Shown: positions 1-10,002 of the stretch, piece after piece | Layout of the letters: every line of letters begins with the position of its first letter | Position numbering within the stretch: position 1 is the first letter of the stretch | Origin: Pantoea wallisii | GTDB taxonomy: Bacteria; Pseudomonadota; Gammaproteobacteria; Enterobacterales; Enterobacteriaceae | Direction: 5' to 3' | Length of the DNA: 55,848 nt | Assembly (NCBI RefSeq): GCF_002095485.1 | Contig: NZ_MLFS01000027.1 | Span: forward strand, 1 to 55,848 | Made by a program: the position numbers and the translations under genes | Notes under the pieces: model-generated | The model's input: the letters and a program-made list of their open reading frames with translations, nothing else | Told to the model about the DNA's origin: nothing | The model's database searches: none

Positions 1-1056
1 TCATCCGCAGCCGCACTGGCAGCGGCGCGCGCGGCAGTGGCAGCAGCGGCTGAATGGCCGTGGCGGACAGGTAAACGCGGCGCTTTTCCCGTCGCTGCTG
101 GCCGCCGGTTTTGCCGATCGTCTGGCGCAGCGTCGCGGTGACAGCGCGCGTTACCAGCTTGCTAATGGCATTGGCGCGATGCTGGATGAGCAGGACGGCT
201 TAAGCCGCTCTGCGTGGCTGATCGCGCCTGCGCTATTACAGGGTGCCAGCGCCAGTGATGCACGTATGCTGCTGGCGCTGCCGGTTGATATTGAGACGTT
301 GCGCCAGCAGTGCCCGAATCTGGTCACGCAGCGTATTGACGTCGAGTGGGATGAAGAGCGGGGCACACTGCGCGCCTGGAAACGCGAGCTGGCGGGCGCA
401 CTCATCCTGAAAGCCCAGCCGCAGGCGCGGCCAGCGGCTGAGGTGCTGCACCCGGCGATGCTGCGCTGGATTCGCACAAAAGGCTTATCGGTACTAGCTG
501 GACGCCGGACGCTGAGCAATTACGCCTGCGCCTGCACTGTGCAGCGCAGTGGCTGCCGGAAGAGCACTGGCCCGCGTTTGATGATGATGCGCTGCTGGAT
601 ACGCTGGAAACCTGGCTGCTGCCGGAGATGGGTACGGTACGCGATCTCAAAGGATTGCAGGGTATCAACCTGGCGCGCGCATTATTACATTTGCTGACAT
701 GGTCACAACGCCAGCGGCTGGATACTGTGCTGCCAACTCATTACACTGTGCCGACCGGAAGCCGCCTGCCGATTCGCTACGATGCGGAGAAGCCCCCGGC
801 GCTGGCCGTGCGTATTCAGGAGATGTTTGGTGAAGCGCACAACCCCGCGGTGGCCGAAGGGCGTATTCCGCTGGTGCTGGAGCTGCTCTCGCCGGCGCAC
901 CGTCCGCTGCAGATCACCCGCGATCTTGCGGCGTTCTGGCGCGGCGCCTGGCCTGAGGTGCAGAAAGAGATGAAAGGGCGCTATCCCAAACATCTCTGGC
1001 CGGACGATCCGGCCAGTGCTTTACCGACCAAACGCACCAAAAAATTTTCCTCGTGA
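1..1056 (+). CDS. hrpB: ATP-dependent RNA helicase HrpB, C-terminal part, frameshifted
   Basis: This is the C-terminal part of the DEAH-box helicase HrpB; the 5' end lies outside the window. The protein reads in one frame up to about base 495 (ending KGLSVL) and continues one frame over from WTPDAEQLRLRL to the stop, including YTVPTGSRLPIRY, LAVRIQEMFGEA and the terminal KGRYPKHLWPDDPA motif typical of HrpB. Adding one base near 495 restores a single frame, so this is a one-base deletion. The conserved sequence on both sides of the break argues against a decayed gene. It is followed after 99 bases by mrcB in the same direction, as in E. coli. The helicase motor motifs are not in the window. 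The biological role of HrpB in enterobacteria is poorly defined. Confidence 0.93.
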
Positions 1057-1155
1057 ACCGCAGTGGTACGAATTCAGAGGGTTCTGCCATGCGCGGCGCG
1101 AGAAAGCAGTTAGAGTAACGGCCGCAGCTGAAGCTATGCCTGGAGAAGAGAGAGC

Positions 1156-3685
1156 ATGTCTGGGAACGATCGCGAACCAATAGGGCGTAAAGGAAAAGCG
1201 CCAAAGCCGCCGCGCAGCAGTGCGCGCCGGGGTCGCCGCAGGGAGCTTGATGATGATATCGATCAGGACGATTTTGACGAAGATGATGAGGAGCGCGCGC
1301 CAGTGCCACCTAAAGGTAAAGGAAAACGCCCGCCGCGTGGCAAACGCCGCTGGTTAGGCTGGTTGATTAAACTCTTCCTGGTATTTGTGGTTGTGATGGT
1401 CGCCTGGGGCGTCTATCTCGACTCGGAAATCCGTAGCCGTATTGACGGAAAAGTGTGGCAATTACCGGCTGCCGTTTACGGCCGCATGGTGAGCCTTGAA
1501 CCGGGCATGGCGTACAACAAAAAAGAGATGATTGCGCTGCTGGAAGGCACGCAGTATCGCGAAGTGTCACGCATTACCCGCCCGGGTGAGTTCAGCGTTA
1601 AAGGCAACACTATTGACCTGCTGCGCCGTCCGTTTGACTTCCCGGACAGCAAAGAGGGGCAGATCAACGCGCGTCTGACATTCAGCAATGATGAGCTGAA
1701 CGAGATCAAAAACCTCGATACCGGACGTGATTTTGGCTTCTTCCGCCTCGATCCGCGGTTGATCACCATGCTGCAATCTCCTAACGGTGAGCAGCGTCTG
1801 TTCGTGCCGCGCGCCGGGTTCCCGGACCTGCTGGTCGATACGCTGATCGCGACAGAGGACCGCCACTTCTACGAGCATGATGGCATCAGCCTTACTCGAT
1901 TGGTCGCGCGTTTCTGGCCAACATCACGGCCGGTAAAGCGGTGCAGGGCGGCAGTACCCTGACTCAGCAGCTGGTGAAGAACCTGTTCCTGACCAATGAG
2001 CGTTCGCTGTGGCGTAAAGCGCGTGAAGCTATATGGCCGTGATCATGGATGCGCGCTACAGCAAAGACCGCATTCTTGAGCTCTACCTCAACGAGGTCTA
2101 TCTCGGCCAGGCGGGTAACGATCAGATTCGCGGCTTCCCGCTGGCGAGCCTCTACTACTTTGGCCGTCCGGTGGACGAGCTGAGCCTCGATCAGCAGGCG
2201 ATGCTGGTTGGCATGGTAAAAGGGGCATCGCTGTATAATCCGTGGCGCAACCCGAAACTGGCGCTGGAGCGACGCAACCTGGTGCTGCGTCTGCTGCAGC
2301 AGCAGAAGGTGATCGATCAGGAGCTCTACGACATGCTGTCGGCGCGTCCACTCGGCGTGCAGCCAAAGGGCGGCGTGATTACACCGCAGCCCGCCTTTAT
2401 GCAGATGGTGCGTAATGAGCTGCAGGCGAAGCTGGGCGATAAAGTGAAGGATCTCTCCGGCGTTAAGATCTTCACCACGCTTGATCCCATCTCCCAGGAT
2501 GCAGCAGAGAAGGCGGTGGAAGATGGCATTCCAACGCTGAAAAAGCAGCGCGGCCTGAAAGATCTGGAGACGGCGATGGTGGTGGTTGACCGCTTCAGCG
2601 GTGAGGTACGCGCCATGGTCGGCGGTGCCGATCCGCAGTTTGCTGGTTATAACCGTGCACTGCAGGCGCGCCGCTCGATTGGCTCGCTGGCGAAACCCGC
2701 TACCTACCTGACAGCGCTCAGCCAGCCAAACAGCTATCGCCTTAACAGCTGGATCGCCGATGAACCGATCGCCCTGAAGCAGCCGAACGGTAGCGTCTGG
2801 AAACCGATGAACGACGATCGCCGCTTCAGCGGCAAAGTGATGCTGGTGGATGCGCTGACGAACTCAATGAACGTGCCAACGGTCAATCTGGGTATGACGC
2901 TGGGGCTGGATGCCGTGGTTGATACCTGGACCAAACTGGGCGTGCCGAAGGACCAGCTGCATCCGGTGCCCGCCATGCTGCTGGGCGCGCTGAACCTGAC
3001 GCCTGTTGAAGTGGCTCAGGCGTTCCAGTCCATTGCCAGCGGCGGTAACCGCGCGCAGCTTTCGGCGGTACGTTCAGTGATCGCCGAAGATGGCACGGTG
3101 CTCTATCAGAGCTTCCCGCAGGCGCAGCGTGTGGAGCCGGCGCAGGCCGCTTATCTGACGCTCTATACGATGCAGCAGGTGGCGGATCACGGTACGGCGC
3201 GTGCGCTGGGCGCGCGTTATCCGAAGGCGCATCTGGCCGGGAAAACCGGTACGACCAATGACCTGATCGACAGCTGGTTTGCCGGTATTGATGGCAAAGA
3301 GGTGGCGATCACCTGGGTTGGCCGCGACAACAACCAGAGCTCGAAGCTCTATGGTGCCAGTGGTGCAATGCAGATCTACCGTCGCTACCTGGATAACCAG
3401 GCACCGATGCCGCTGGTGCTGACGCCGCCGGAAGATATCACGCAGATGAATATCGATTCTGCCGGTAACTTTGTCTGTGGCACCGGCAGCAGCACCTGGC
3501 GTTCGCTGCCGGTCTGGGCGCTGGATCCGAACGCGCTGTGCCAGCAACAGCAGCAGCAAATTCAGCAGCAGCAACAGCAGCAGATGCAGCAGGAACAGCA
3601 ACAGCAGTCGCAACAGCAGCCGGATGAGCAAAAAGATTCGGACGGTGTCGCAGGCTGGATCAAAGATATGTTTGGCAGCAAATAG
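1156..3685 (+). CDS. mrcB: Penicillin-binding protein 1b (bifunctional peptidoglycan glycosyltransferase/transpeptidase), two frameshifts
   Basis: PBP1b polymerises lipid II into glycan strands and cross-links them at the inner membrane. The N-terminus is cytoplasmic, charged and acidic, followed by a membrane anchor near residues 65-90 ([20 protein letters not shown]). Next come the UB2H/GT51 region ([14 protein letters not shown], then [12 protein letters not shown]) and the transpeptidase with SIGSLAKP, the SMN triad and KTGTT. The frame breaks at about 1892 and again at about 2031; each is repaired by one added base (a base before TACTCG, and T in GCT[T]ATATGG). The repaired protein is about 843 residues, close to E. 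coli PBP1b (844). The tail carries a long glutamine-rich run before the conserved [13 protein letters not shown] end. A downstream terminator closes the unit. The intact flanks suggest sequencing error. Confidence 0.95.
3541..3625 (+). repeat. CAG/CAA-rich stretch encoding a polyglutamine tail in PBP1b
   Basis: A run made almost entirely of CAG and CAA codons encodes about 25 glutamines broken by single I, M, E and S residues. It lies just before the conserved C-terminal end of PBP1b. E. coli PBP1b is also Q-rich here, but the run looks shorter and more interrupted (from memory). Triplet runs of this kind are prone to slippage, so the length may vary between strains. Confidence 0.85.
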
Positions 3686-3701
3686 TTACCCAACGAAACC
3701 A

Positions 3702-3723
3702 GGGCGCTGCGGCGCCCTTTTTT
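3702..3723 (+). terminator. Rho-independent terminator of mrcB
   Basis: The stem is GGGCGC (3702-3707) with GCGCCC (3712-3717) around a TGCG loop, followed by six T. It sits 16 bases after the mrcB stop and separates mrcB from the iron-regulated fhu operon. Confidence 0.85.
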
Positions 3724-3800
3724 GTGCCCGCTACTTTGTTAACCGCGATCATGGATATGCGCGATCCGGTGGCAAACTCACCGCTATCAGGCATTACATC

Positions 3801-3853
3801 TTGCGGATCTTCCGGCACTTCGCCTAAAATCCGTGCGTCTAATAATCATTCTC
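3801..3853 (+). promoter_or_regulatory. fhuA promoter with Fur box
   Basis: A candidate sigma-70 promoter has TTGCGG (3801-3806), an 18-base spacer and TAAAAT (3825-3830). Just downstream, 3835-3853 matches the 19-base Fur consensus at 13 positions, with the core ATAATCATT intact. This position around the transcript start fits iron-dependent repression of fhuACDB. The -35 hexamer is weak. The Fur match is the stronger part of the call. Confidence 0.7.
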
Positions 3854-3896
3854 GTTTTCATTCGCCTGCATTGTTCTATTTTCAAGAGATCCCACT

Positions 3897-6110
3897 ATGA
3901 ATGCGCGAAACACTTTTCCTTGTTCTCTGCGCGCGATGACCTCCCGTCGTCCGCTCGCGGTATTAATTGCTTTAACACTGGGTACACTCAGCACACAGGT
4001 ACTGGCCGAAGAGACCGTGGTCGTTACCGCCGATGGCGGCAGCGGCGTGGCGCAGGAGAGTGCCTGGGGGCCGTCACCGACCATTGCTGCTAAACAGAGC
4101 GCCACCGGCACCAAAACCGATACGCCAATCGAGAAGAACCCGCAGTCGGTGTCAGTGGTTACGCAGGAAGAGATGTCGATGCGCGCCGTCACCAGCGTGA
4201 AAGGGGCGTTTAACTACACGCCGGGCGTACTGACCGGCAACCGTGGCAGCTCGGACGTGATCGATGCGCTGTCGATTCGCGGGTTCAGCGAAACCAACAC
4301 TAACCAGTACCTTGATGGCCTGAAACTGCAGGGTGATAACTACTCTGAGTTTGCGATCGATCCTTACTTCCTTGAGCGCGCCGAACTGCTGCGCGGTCCG
4401 GTTTCGGTGCTGTACGGGAAGAGCAACCCGGGCGGTGTGGTTGCGCTGGTGAGTAAGCGCCCGACCCAGGAGACGCTGCGCGAAGTACAGTTCCAGATGG
4501 GCACTGACAATCTCTTCTCCACCGGATTTGATTTTGGCGGCTCGCTGGATGATGACGGCGTTTACAGCTATCGGCTGACCGGTCTGGCACGCAGTGCCGA
4601 CGCGCAGCAGGAGATGAACAAAGAGAAGCGCTACACCATCGCCCCCGCTTTCAGCTGGCGCCCGGATGCCAATACGCGTGTTGATCTGCTGACCTATTTC
4701 CAGAACGAACCGGAAACCGGTTATTACGGCTGGCTGCCGCGTGAAGGCACCGTGGTGGGGATCACCCGTCCGGATGGTAGCAGCTATAAGCTGCCAACCA
4801 ATTTTGATGAGGGCGAGGACCGCAACAAGATTTCGCGCAACACCAAAATGGTGGGCTACAACGCGGAACACAGCTTTAACGACACCTGGACGGTCAGGCA
4901 GAATCTGCGCTATGCGGAGTTAAAAACAGATTATCGCAGTATCTACGGCCGAACTTTCAATCCAGCGACGCTGGAAATTAATAGAATGTATGCTGGTTCG
5001 AAAGAGAAGCTCGACCAGTTTGCTGTTGATACCCAAGCGCAGGCAAAATTTGCCACTGGCGCTCTTGATCACACTGTTTTAGTTGGTGTTGATTACCAGC
5101 GCACGCGAAATGATATTGATGCAATATTTACGGGCGCAACGCCAATAAGCATCGTCAATCCACAGTACGGTAATGATAGTCTGGTTGGTGCACCCTACTT
5201 ATATCAATATCTGAATAAACAGGAGCAGACTGGCTTATACACACAGGATCAAATGGAGTGGAATAAATGGGTCCTGACGCTGGGAGGCCGCTATGACTAC
5301 GCGATGACATCAGCGTTAAATCGTAACGGTGGTGTCCAGGATAAGAATCACGATCAGGCATTTACCTGGCGTGGTGGCCTGAACTATGTATTCGATAATG
5401 GTATTGCGCCTTATTTCAGTTATAGCGAGTCCTTTATTCCAACGTCCGGAACGACCTCAAGCGGTAAGTCTTTCGATCCTTCCCGCGCTAAGCAGTATGA
5501 AGCTGGCGTTAAGTACGTGCCTAAAGATCGACCGATCGTTATTACTACTTCGGTTTATCAAATTACCAAGAATAAAAATTTAACTGTCGATCCTGCTAAC
5601 TCGTCATTTAGCGTGCAGAGCGGTGAAATTCGGTCGCGTGGCGTTGAATTCGAAGCGAAAGCAGCAGTCAACGCCAATATTAATGTGACCGCTGCATATG
5701 CCTACACAGATGCAGAATATACGCATGATACGACTTTAAAAGGCAGAACACCGGTTCAGGTGCCGAAGCATATGGCATCGCTTTGGACTGATTATACCTT
5801 CCATGAAACGGCACTGTCTGGGTTTACCATCGGTGCGGGTGTTCGCTATACCGGTGAAAGTAAGGGATTGTATGAAGAGTCAGCGCAGAACGGTGCAAAA
5901 TCTAATCAAAACTTCGACGTTGCTGCCTACACTACGGTAGACGCCGCACTGAAGTACGATCTGGGCCGCTTTGGCCTGCCGGGCTCTACCGTTGGCGTCA
6001 ACATCAACAACCTGTTTGATCGCGAATACGTTGCCAGCTGCTACCGCGACTACGCCTGCTACTGGGGCGCAGAGCGTCAAATCGTCGGAACCGCGACCTT
6101 CCGCTTCTAA
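3897..6110 (+). CDS. fhuA: Ferrichrome outer-membrane TonB-dependent receptor FhuA
   Basis: FhuA imports ferric hydroxamate siderophores across the outer membrane using TonB energy, and in E. coli it is also a receptor for several phages and colicin M. The 737-residue product has a signal peptide ending LSTQVLA, then a TonB box (ETVVVTA). A plug domain follows with the SWGPSPTIAAKQSATGTKTDTPI signature-type segment and the LRGPVSVLYGKSNPGG motif. The 22-strand barrel ends in the aromatic terminal ATFRF. Family length is about 747. Bases of roughly 4920-5930, covering surface loops and adjoining strands, are clearly richer in A+T than the ends of the gene, which suggests allelic exchange of the exposed part. 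It is the first gene of fhuACDB and has a Fur box upstream. Confidence 0.97.
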   Translation: MNARNTFPCSLRAMTSRRPLAVLIALTLGTLSTQVLAEETVVVTADGGSGVAQESAWGPSPTIAAKQSATGTKTDTPIEKNPQSVSVVTQEEMSMRAVTSVKGAFNYTPGVLTGNRGSSDVIDALSIRGFSETNTNQYLDGLKLQGDNYSEFAIDPYFLERAELLRGPVSVLYGKSNPGGVVALVSKRPTQETLREVQFQMGTDNLFSTGFDFGGSLDDDGVYSYRLTGLARSADAQQEMNKEKRYTIAPAFSWRPDANTRVDLLTYFQNEPETGYYGWLPREGTVVGITRPDGSSYKLPTNFDEGEDRNKISRNTKMVGYNAEHSFNDTWTVRQNLRYAELKTDYRSIYGRTFNPATLEINRMYAGSKEKLDQFAVDTQAQAKFATGALDHTVLVGVDYQRTRNDIDAIFTGATPISIVNPQYGNDSLVGAPYLYQYLNKQEQTGLYTQDQMEWNKWVLTLGGRYDYAMTSALNRNGGVQDKNHDQAFTWRGGLNYVFDNGIAPYFSYSESFIPTSGTTSSGKSFDPSRAKQYEAGVKYVPKDRPIVITTSVYQITKNKNLTVDPANSSFSVQSGEIRSRGVEFEAKAAVNANINVTAAYAYTDAEYTHDTTLKGRTPVQVPKHMASLWTDYTFHETALSGFTIGAGVRYTGESKGLYEESAQNGAKSNQNFDVAAYTTVDAALKYDLGRFGLPGSTVGVNINNLFDREYVASCYRDYACYWGAERQIVGTATFRF

Positions 6111-6127
6111 AAATATCTGATGAACAC

Positions 6128-6143
6128 GGGCGCTACGGCGCCC
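6128..6143 (+). other. Intercistronic hairpin between fhuA and fhuC
   Basis: GGGCGC (6128-6133) pairs with GCGCCC (6138-6143) around TACG. No T run follows, so it is more likely a partial terminator or an mRNA 3' stabiliser. Either would allow the abundant receptor to be made in excess over FhuC, FhuD and FhuB. The stem sequence is the same as in the mrcB terminator. Confidence 0.6.
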
Positions 6144-6160
6144 ATTAACCAGGGATTATC

Positions 6161-6955
6161 ATGCAGCATCCGCATCATGCAGAAACCACCTTCACGCTGG
6201 AGAATGTCAGCTTCCGTGTGCCGGGGCGCACGCTGCTGCATCCGCTGTCGCTGCGCTTTGCGCAGGGTAAAGTCACCGCGCTGATCGGCCATAACGGCTC
6301 GGGTAAATCCACCCTGCTCAAGATGCTTGGGCGTCACCATGCCGCCAGTGAAGGGCGGGTACTGCTCAACGATCGACCGGTGCAAAACTGGAGCAGTAAA
6401 GCCTTTGCCCGCGAAGTGGCTTATCTGCCACAGCAGCTGCCGGCAGCCGAAGGGATGACGGTACGCGAGCTGGTGGCGATTGGCCGCTATCCATGGCACG
6501 GCGCGCTGGGTCGCTATGGTCAGGAAGATCGCGATCGGGTAGAAGAGGCGATTGCGCTGGTGGGTCTGAAACCCTTTGCCGGCCGGCTGGTCGATAGCTT
6601 ATCTGGCGGGGAGCGCCAACGCGCCTGGCTGGCGATGATGGTGGCGCAGAACAGCCGCTGCCTGTTATTGGATGAACCGACCTCTGCACTCGATATTGCC
6701 CATCAGGTGGATGTGCTGGCGTTGATTCAGCGTCTCAGCCGCGAGCGCGGCCTCACGGTGATTGCCGTCCTGCACGATCTCAACATGGCGGCGCGCTACT
6801 GCGATCGCCTGGTGGCGCTGCGCGGGGGAGACGTGATTGCAGAGGGCGGACCCGAAGCGATCATGCAGGCAGATGTACTCGGCGCTATTTACGGGATTCC
6901 GATGGGCATTCTGCCGCATCCACAGGGCGGTGCGCCCGTCAGTTTCGTCTACTGA
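6161..6955 (+). CDS. fhuC: Iron(III)-hydroxamate ABC transporter ATP-binding protein FhuC
   Basis: FhuC hydrolyses ATP to drive import of ferric hydroxamates through FhuB. The 264-residue product (E. coli 265) has a Walker A motif GHNGSGKS at residues 43-50, the Q-loop region AYLPQQ, the ABC signature LSGGERQRAW and the Walker B CLLLDEPTSALD. It begins 50 bases after fhuA and its stop is 8 bases before fhuD, so it is part of the same operon. Nothing unusual is seen. Confidence 0.97.
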   Translation: MQHPHHAETTFTLENVSFRVPGRTLLHPLSLRFAQGKVTALIGHNGSGKSTLLKMLGRHHAASEGRVLLNDRPVQNWSSKAFAREVAYLPQQLPAAEGMTVRELVAIGRYPWHGALGRYGQEDRDRVEEAIALVGLKPFAGRLVDSLSGGERQRAWLAMMVAQNSRCLLLDEPTSALDIAHQVDVLALIQRLSRERGLTVIAVLHDLNMAARYCDRLVALRGGDVIAEGGPEAIMQADVLGAIYGIPMGILPHPQGGAPVSFVY

Positions 6956-6963
6956 GCTTCGCC

Positions 6964-7841
6964 ATGTTTGATATCTCTCGCCGCGATCTGCTGGCGGCGC
7001 TGGCCTTGTCGCCGCTAATGAAGATTGCGCCCCTGCAAGCTGCCTCGCCAGATAATAGGCGCATTGTGGCGCTGGAGTGGTTGCCGGTTGAGCTGCTGAT
7101 GGCGCTCGGCCTGGTTCCGCTCGGCGTGGCCGATGTGCACAACTACAACATCTGGGTGAGCGAGCCGCGCCTGCCGGCGACCACACTCGATCTTGGCCTG
7201 CGTACCGAGCCCAACCTGGAGCTGATGACACAGCTCGAGCCCTCGCTGATTCTGCACTCTAACGGTTACGGCCCGTCGCTGGATAAGCTAACGCGCATTG
7301 CGCCGACCATGGGGTTTGACCTCAATAGCGGCGATGGCAAACCGTTGACCACTGCCCGTCAATCCCTGCTGGCGCTGGCGCTCGACTGGGGCTGCAGGCG
7401 GTGGCGGAAGCGCACCTGCAGGTTGTCGATCGGCAACTGGCCGCCGCGCGTCAGCGCCTCAAGCCGTGGGCACATCGCCCGCTGCTGTTGATGTCGCTGA
7501 TGGATCCGCGTCACGCCATTACCTTTGGTACCAATAGCCTGTTTCTGGAAGTGATGGAGCAACTTGGCCTGACCAATGCGTGGCACGGCGAAACCAACTT
7601 CTGGGGCAGCGCGGTCGTCGGGCTGGAGCGGCTGGCGGAAGTAGGGGATGTGCAGGTGATCTGTTTTGATCACGATAACGAGCGCGATATGCAGCAGGTG
7701 ATGCGATCCGCCCTGTGGCAGGCGCTGCCGTTTGTCCGTGCAGGCCGTTTCCGGCGCGTGCCTGCGGTGTGGTACTACGGCGCGACATATTCGGCACTGA
7801 AATTTATCCGCGTGCTGGAACACGCGCTGGAGTCGCACTGA
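6964..7841 (+). CDS. fhuD: Iron(III)-hydroxamate periplasmic binding protein FhuD, frameshifted
   Basis: FhuD carries ferric hydroxamates from FhuA to FhuB in the periplasm. The N-terminus MFDISRRDLLAALAL has the twin-arginine pattern SRRDLLA, fitting Tat export as proposed for E. coli FhuD. The first frame runs to about 7390 (LALALDWG) and the protein resumes one frame over (LQAVAEAHLQVVDRQL) to the end. Adding one G to the GGGG run at 7388-7391 restores one frame of 292 residues, close to E. coli FhuD (296). The break therefore looks like a homopolymer deletion. The C-terminal half keeps conserved features such as NFWGSAVVGLERLAE. The stop overlaps the fhuB start (TGATG-type overlap). Confidence 0.94.
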
Positions 7842-9817
7842 TGCGCATTCGTCTGTTTCCCGTCCTGCTATTAAGCGCGCTCACTCTGCTGGCGCTGGCG
7901 CTCACGTTTCTCAACCTGCGTCAGGCGCTGCCGCCGGCGCAGTGGCAGCAGGCGCTCTTCTCGCCGGAGATCACTAACATCCGGCAGGTGGTGTTCCACC
8001 ATAGTCTGCTGTCACGCCTGGCGCTGTCGCTGCTGGTGGGCGCGGGCCTCGGCCTTGCCGGGCTGCTGTTTCAGCAGGTACTGCGCAATCCGCTGGCGGA
8101 ACCCACCACGCTCGGCGTGTCGTCCGGTGCGCAGCTGGGGCTGACCGTCGCCACCCTGTGGCAGCTTCCGGGCGGGGAGCTGACGCAGCAGTTTGCGGCG
8201 ATGGGGGGCGCAGTGCTGGTCGGCGTGCTGGTCTTTGGCGTCGCCTGGGGCAAACGCCTGTCGCCGGTCACGCTGATCCTGGCGGGGCTGGTGCTCAGTC
8301 TCTACGCCGGGGCGGTGAATCAGATCTTTGCCATCTTTAATCACGATCAGCTGCAGAACATGTTCCTGTGGAGCACCGGCGCCCTTAACCAGCTCGACGG
8401 GCATAATGTGGCGCAGCTGTGGCCGCGTTTACTGCTGGCTTTTCTCGTGGCGCTGGCGCTGCTGCGCCCGCTCACGCTGATGGGGCTGGATGATGGCGTG
8501 GCAAAAAATCTTGGTCTGGCGCTCTCTGCCGCCCGCATCGCGGCGCTGGCGCTGGCCATTCTGCTCAGCGCGCAGCTGGTTAACGTTGCCGGTATCATCG
8601 GCTTTATCGGCCTGTTTGCGCCGCTGCTGGCAAAAATGCTGGGCGGCCGTCGTCTGCTCAGCCGCATGCTGCTGGCGCCGCTGATTGGTGCGCTGCTGCT
8701 GTGGCTGGCCGATCAGATCGTGTTATGGCTGACGTCACACTGGCGTGAAGTCTCCACCGGTACGGCGACCGCGCTGATTGGCGTGCCGATTTTGCTGTGG
8801 CTGCTGCCCCGCTTGCGTACCGGCGCGGTGCCGCCGGCCATGAATCTCGGCGATAAGGTGCCGGCAGAGCGTCATGCGGTGCTGCGCAGTTGTCTGACAG
8901 GCCTGCTGGTGCTGGCGCTGCTCAGTCTGGCAGGGATAACCTTTGGCCGTGACGCGCACGGCTGGGCGTGGGTCAGTGGCGATATGCTGCAGCAACTGCT
9001 GCCGTGGCGCGCTCCACGCGTGCTGGCGGCGTTAGTGGTTGGCATGATGCTGGGCGTAGCCGGCGCGCTGATTCAGCGCTTAACCGGTAACCCGATGGCC
9101 AGCCCGGAGGTGCTGGGCATCAGCTCCGGTGCAGCCTGTGGTGTGGTCGTGATGATGTTCTTTGTGCCGGGCGATGCGGTGGCGTGGCTGTTGCCTGCCG
9201 GCGCGCTGGGTGCTGCGCTAACGCTGCTGGTGATTATGCTGGTAGCGAGCCGTGGCGGCTTCTCACCGGAGCGCATGCTGCTGGCCGGCATGGCGCTGAA
9301 TAGCGCCTTTGTCACTCTGTTGATGGTGCTGCTGGCGAGCGGCGATCCGCGCATGGCCGGTTTGCTGAGCTGGATCTCCGGCTCGACGTACAACATCACC
9401 CTGACGCAGGCACTGCAGAGTGCCGCGGTGGCAATCGTGCTGGTGGCGCTGGCACCGCTTGCCAGCCGCTGGTTGACGCTGCTACCGCTCGGCAGCGCGA
9501 CCGCGCGCTCCGCCGGTATGGCGCTGACCGGGTCACGATTGGCGCTGCTGCTGCTGGCGGCGGCGTTAACCGCGACGGCCACGCTGACTATCGGTCCGCT
9601 GAGTTTTGTCGGTCTGATGGCGCCGCATATTGTGCGCATGCTGGGCTTCCGCCGCGCGCTGCCGCAGCTGCTGATGGCCGGCTTGCTGGGCGGCGGTTTG
9701 ATGATTTTCGCTGACTGGTGCGGCCGAATGCTGGCGTTTCCGGATCAGATCCCGGCGGGCCTGATGGCAACCTTCTTCGGCGCACCCTACTTTATCTGGC
9801 TGCTAAGGCGCAGCTAA
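7841..9817 (+). CDS. fhuB: Iron(III)-hydroxamate ABC transporter permease FhuB
   Basis: FhuB is the inner-membrane channel for ferric hydroxamates. It is a fused double permease: two halves of the FecCD type, each with about ten hydrophobic segments. Each half carries the coupling-type motifs, seen as RLALSLLVGAGLGLAG...NPLAEPTTLGVSSGA and RVLAALVVGMMLGVAG...NPMASPEVLGISSGA. Length is 658 residues (E. coli 660). I chose the ATG that overlaps the fhuD stop because it gives the family length; an in-frame ATG 126 bases upstream lies inside fhuD. It is the last gene of the fhu operon and converges on hemL. No clear terminator for the plus strand is seen in the 185-base gap that follows. Confidence 0.96.
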   Translation: MRIRLFPVLLLSALTLLALALTFLNLRQALPPAQWQQALFSPEITNIRQVVFHHSLLSRLALSLLVGAGLGLAGLLFQQVLRNPLAEPTTLGVSSGAQLGLTVATLWQLPGGELTQQFAAMGGAVLVGVLVFGVAWGKRLSPVTLILAGLVLSLYAGAVNQIFAIFNHDQLQNMFLWSTGALNQLDGHNVAQLWPRLLLAFLVALALLRPLTLMGLDDGVAKNLGLALSAARIAALALAILLSAQLVNVAGIIGFIGLFAPLLAKMLGGRRLLSRMLLAPLIGALLLWLADQIVLWLTSHWREVSTGTATALIGVPILLWLLPRLRTGAVPPAMNLGDKVPAERHAVLRSCLTGLLVLALLSLAGITFGRDAHGWAWVSGDMLQQLLPWRAPRVLAALVVGMMLGVAGALIQRLTGNPMASPEVLGISSGAACGVVVMMFFVPGDAVAWLLPAGALGAALTLLVIMLVASRGGFSPERMLLAGMALNSAFVTLLMVLLASGDPRMAGLLSWISGSTYNITLTQALQSAAVAIVLVALAPLASRWLTLLPLGSATARSAGMALTGSRLALLLLAAALTATATLTIGPLSFVGLMAPHIVRMLGFRRALPQLLMAGLLGGGLMIFADWCGRMLAFPDQIPAGLMATFFGAPYFIWLLRRS

Positions 9818-9969
9818 CACCGGCGCCGGGCGCATACCGAGAGACTGCTCAAAACCATCTGCAAAATTCGGTTTACGATCGATAAAAAGGGTAGTGTTCG
9901 TGCTGAGTAGCCGTTGGTTAAGGTTAAACCTTTCAGCAATCACAACATGAATAAAAATATTATTCAGCG

Positions 9970-9997
9970 GAAGGAAAGGCCGGCACTACACCGGCCT
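9970..9997 (-). terminator. Terminator of hemL
   Basis: AGGCCGG (9977-9983) pairs with CCGGCCT (9991-9997). Read on the minus strand the stem is followed by a T-rich stretch (TTTCCTT). It lies directly after the hemL stop. The rest of the fhuB-hemL gap holds nothing that I recognise. Confidence 0.7.
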
Positions 9998-10002
9998 GAA
10001 GA

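Noticed and set aside
7715..7840. Upstream extension of fhuB into fhuD
   Set aside because: The ATG at 7841 overlaps the fhuD stop and gives the family length; the extension is the fhuD sequence in another frame.
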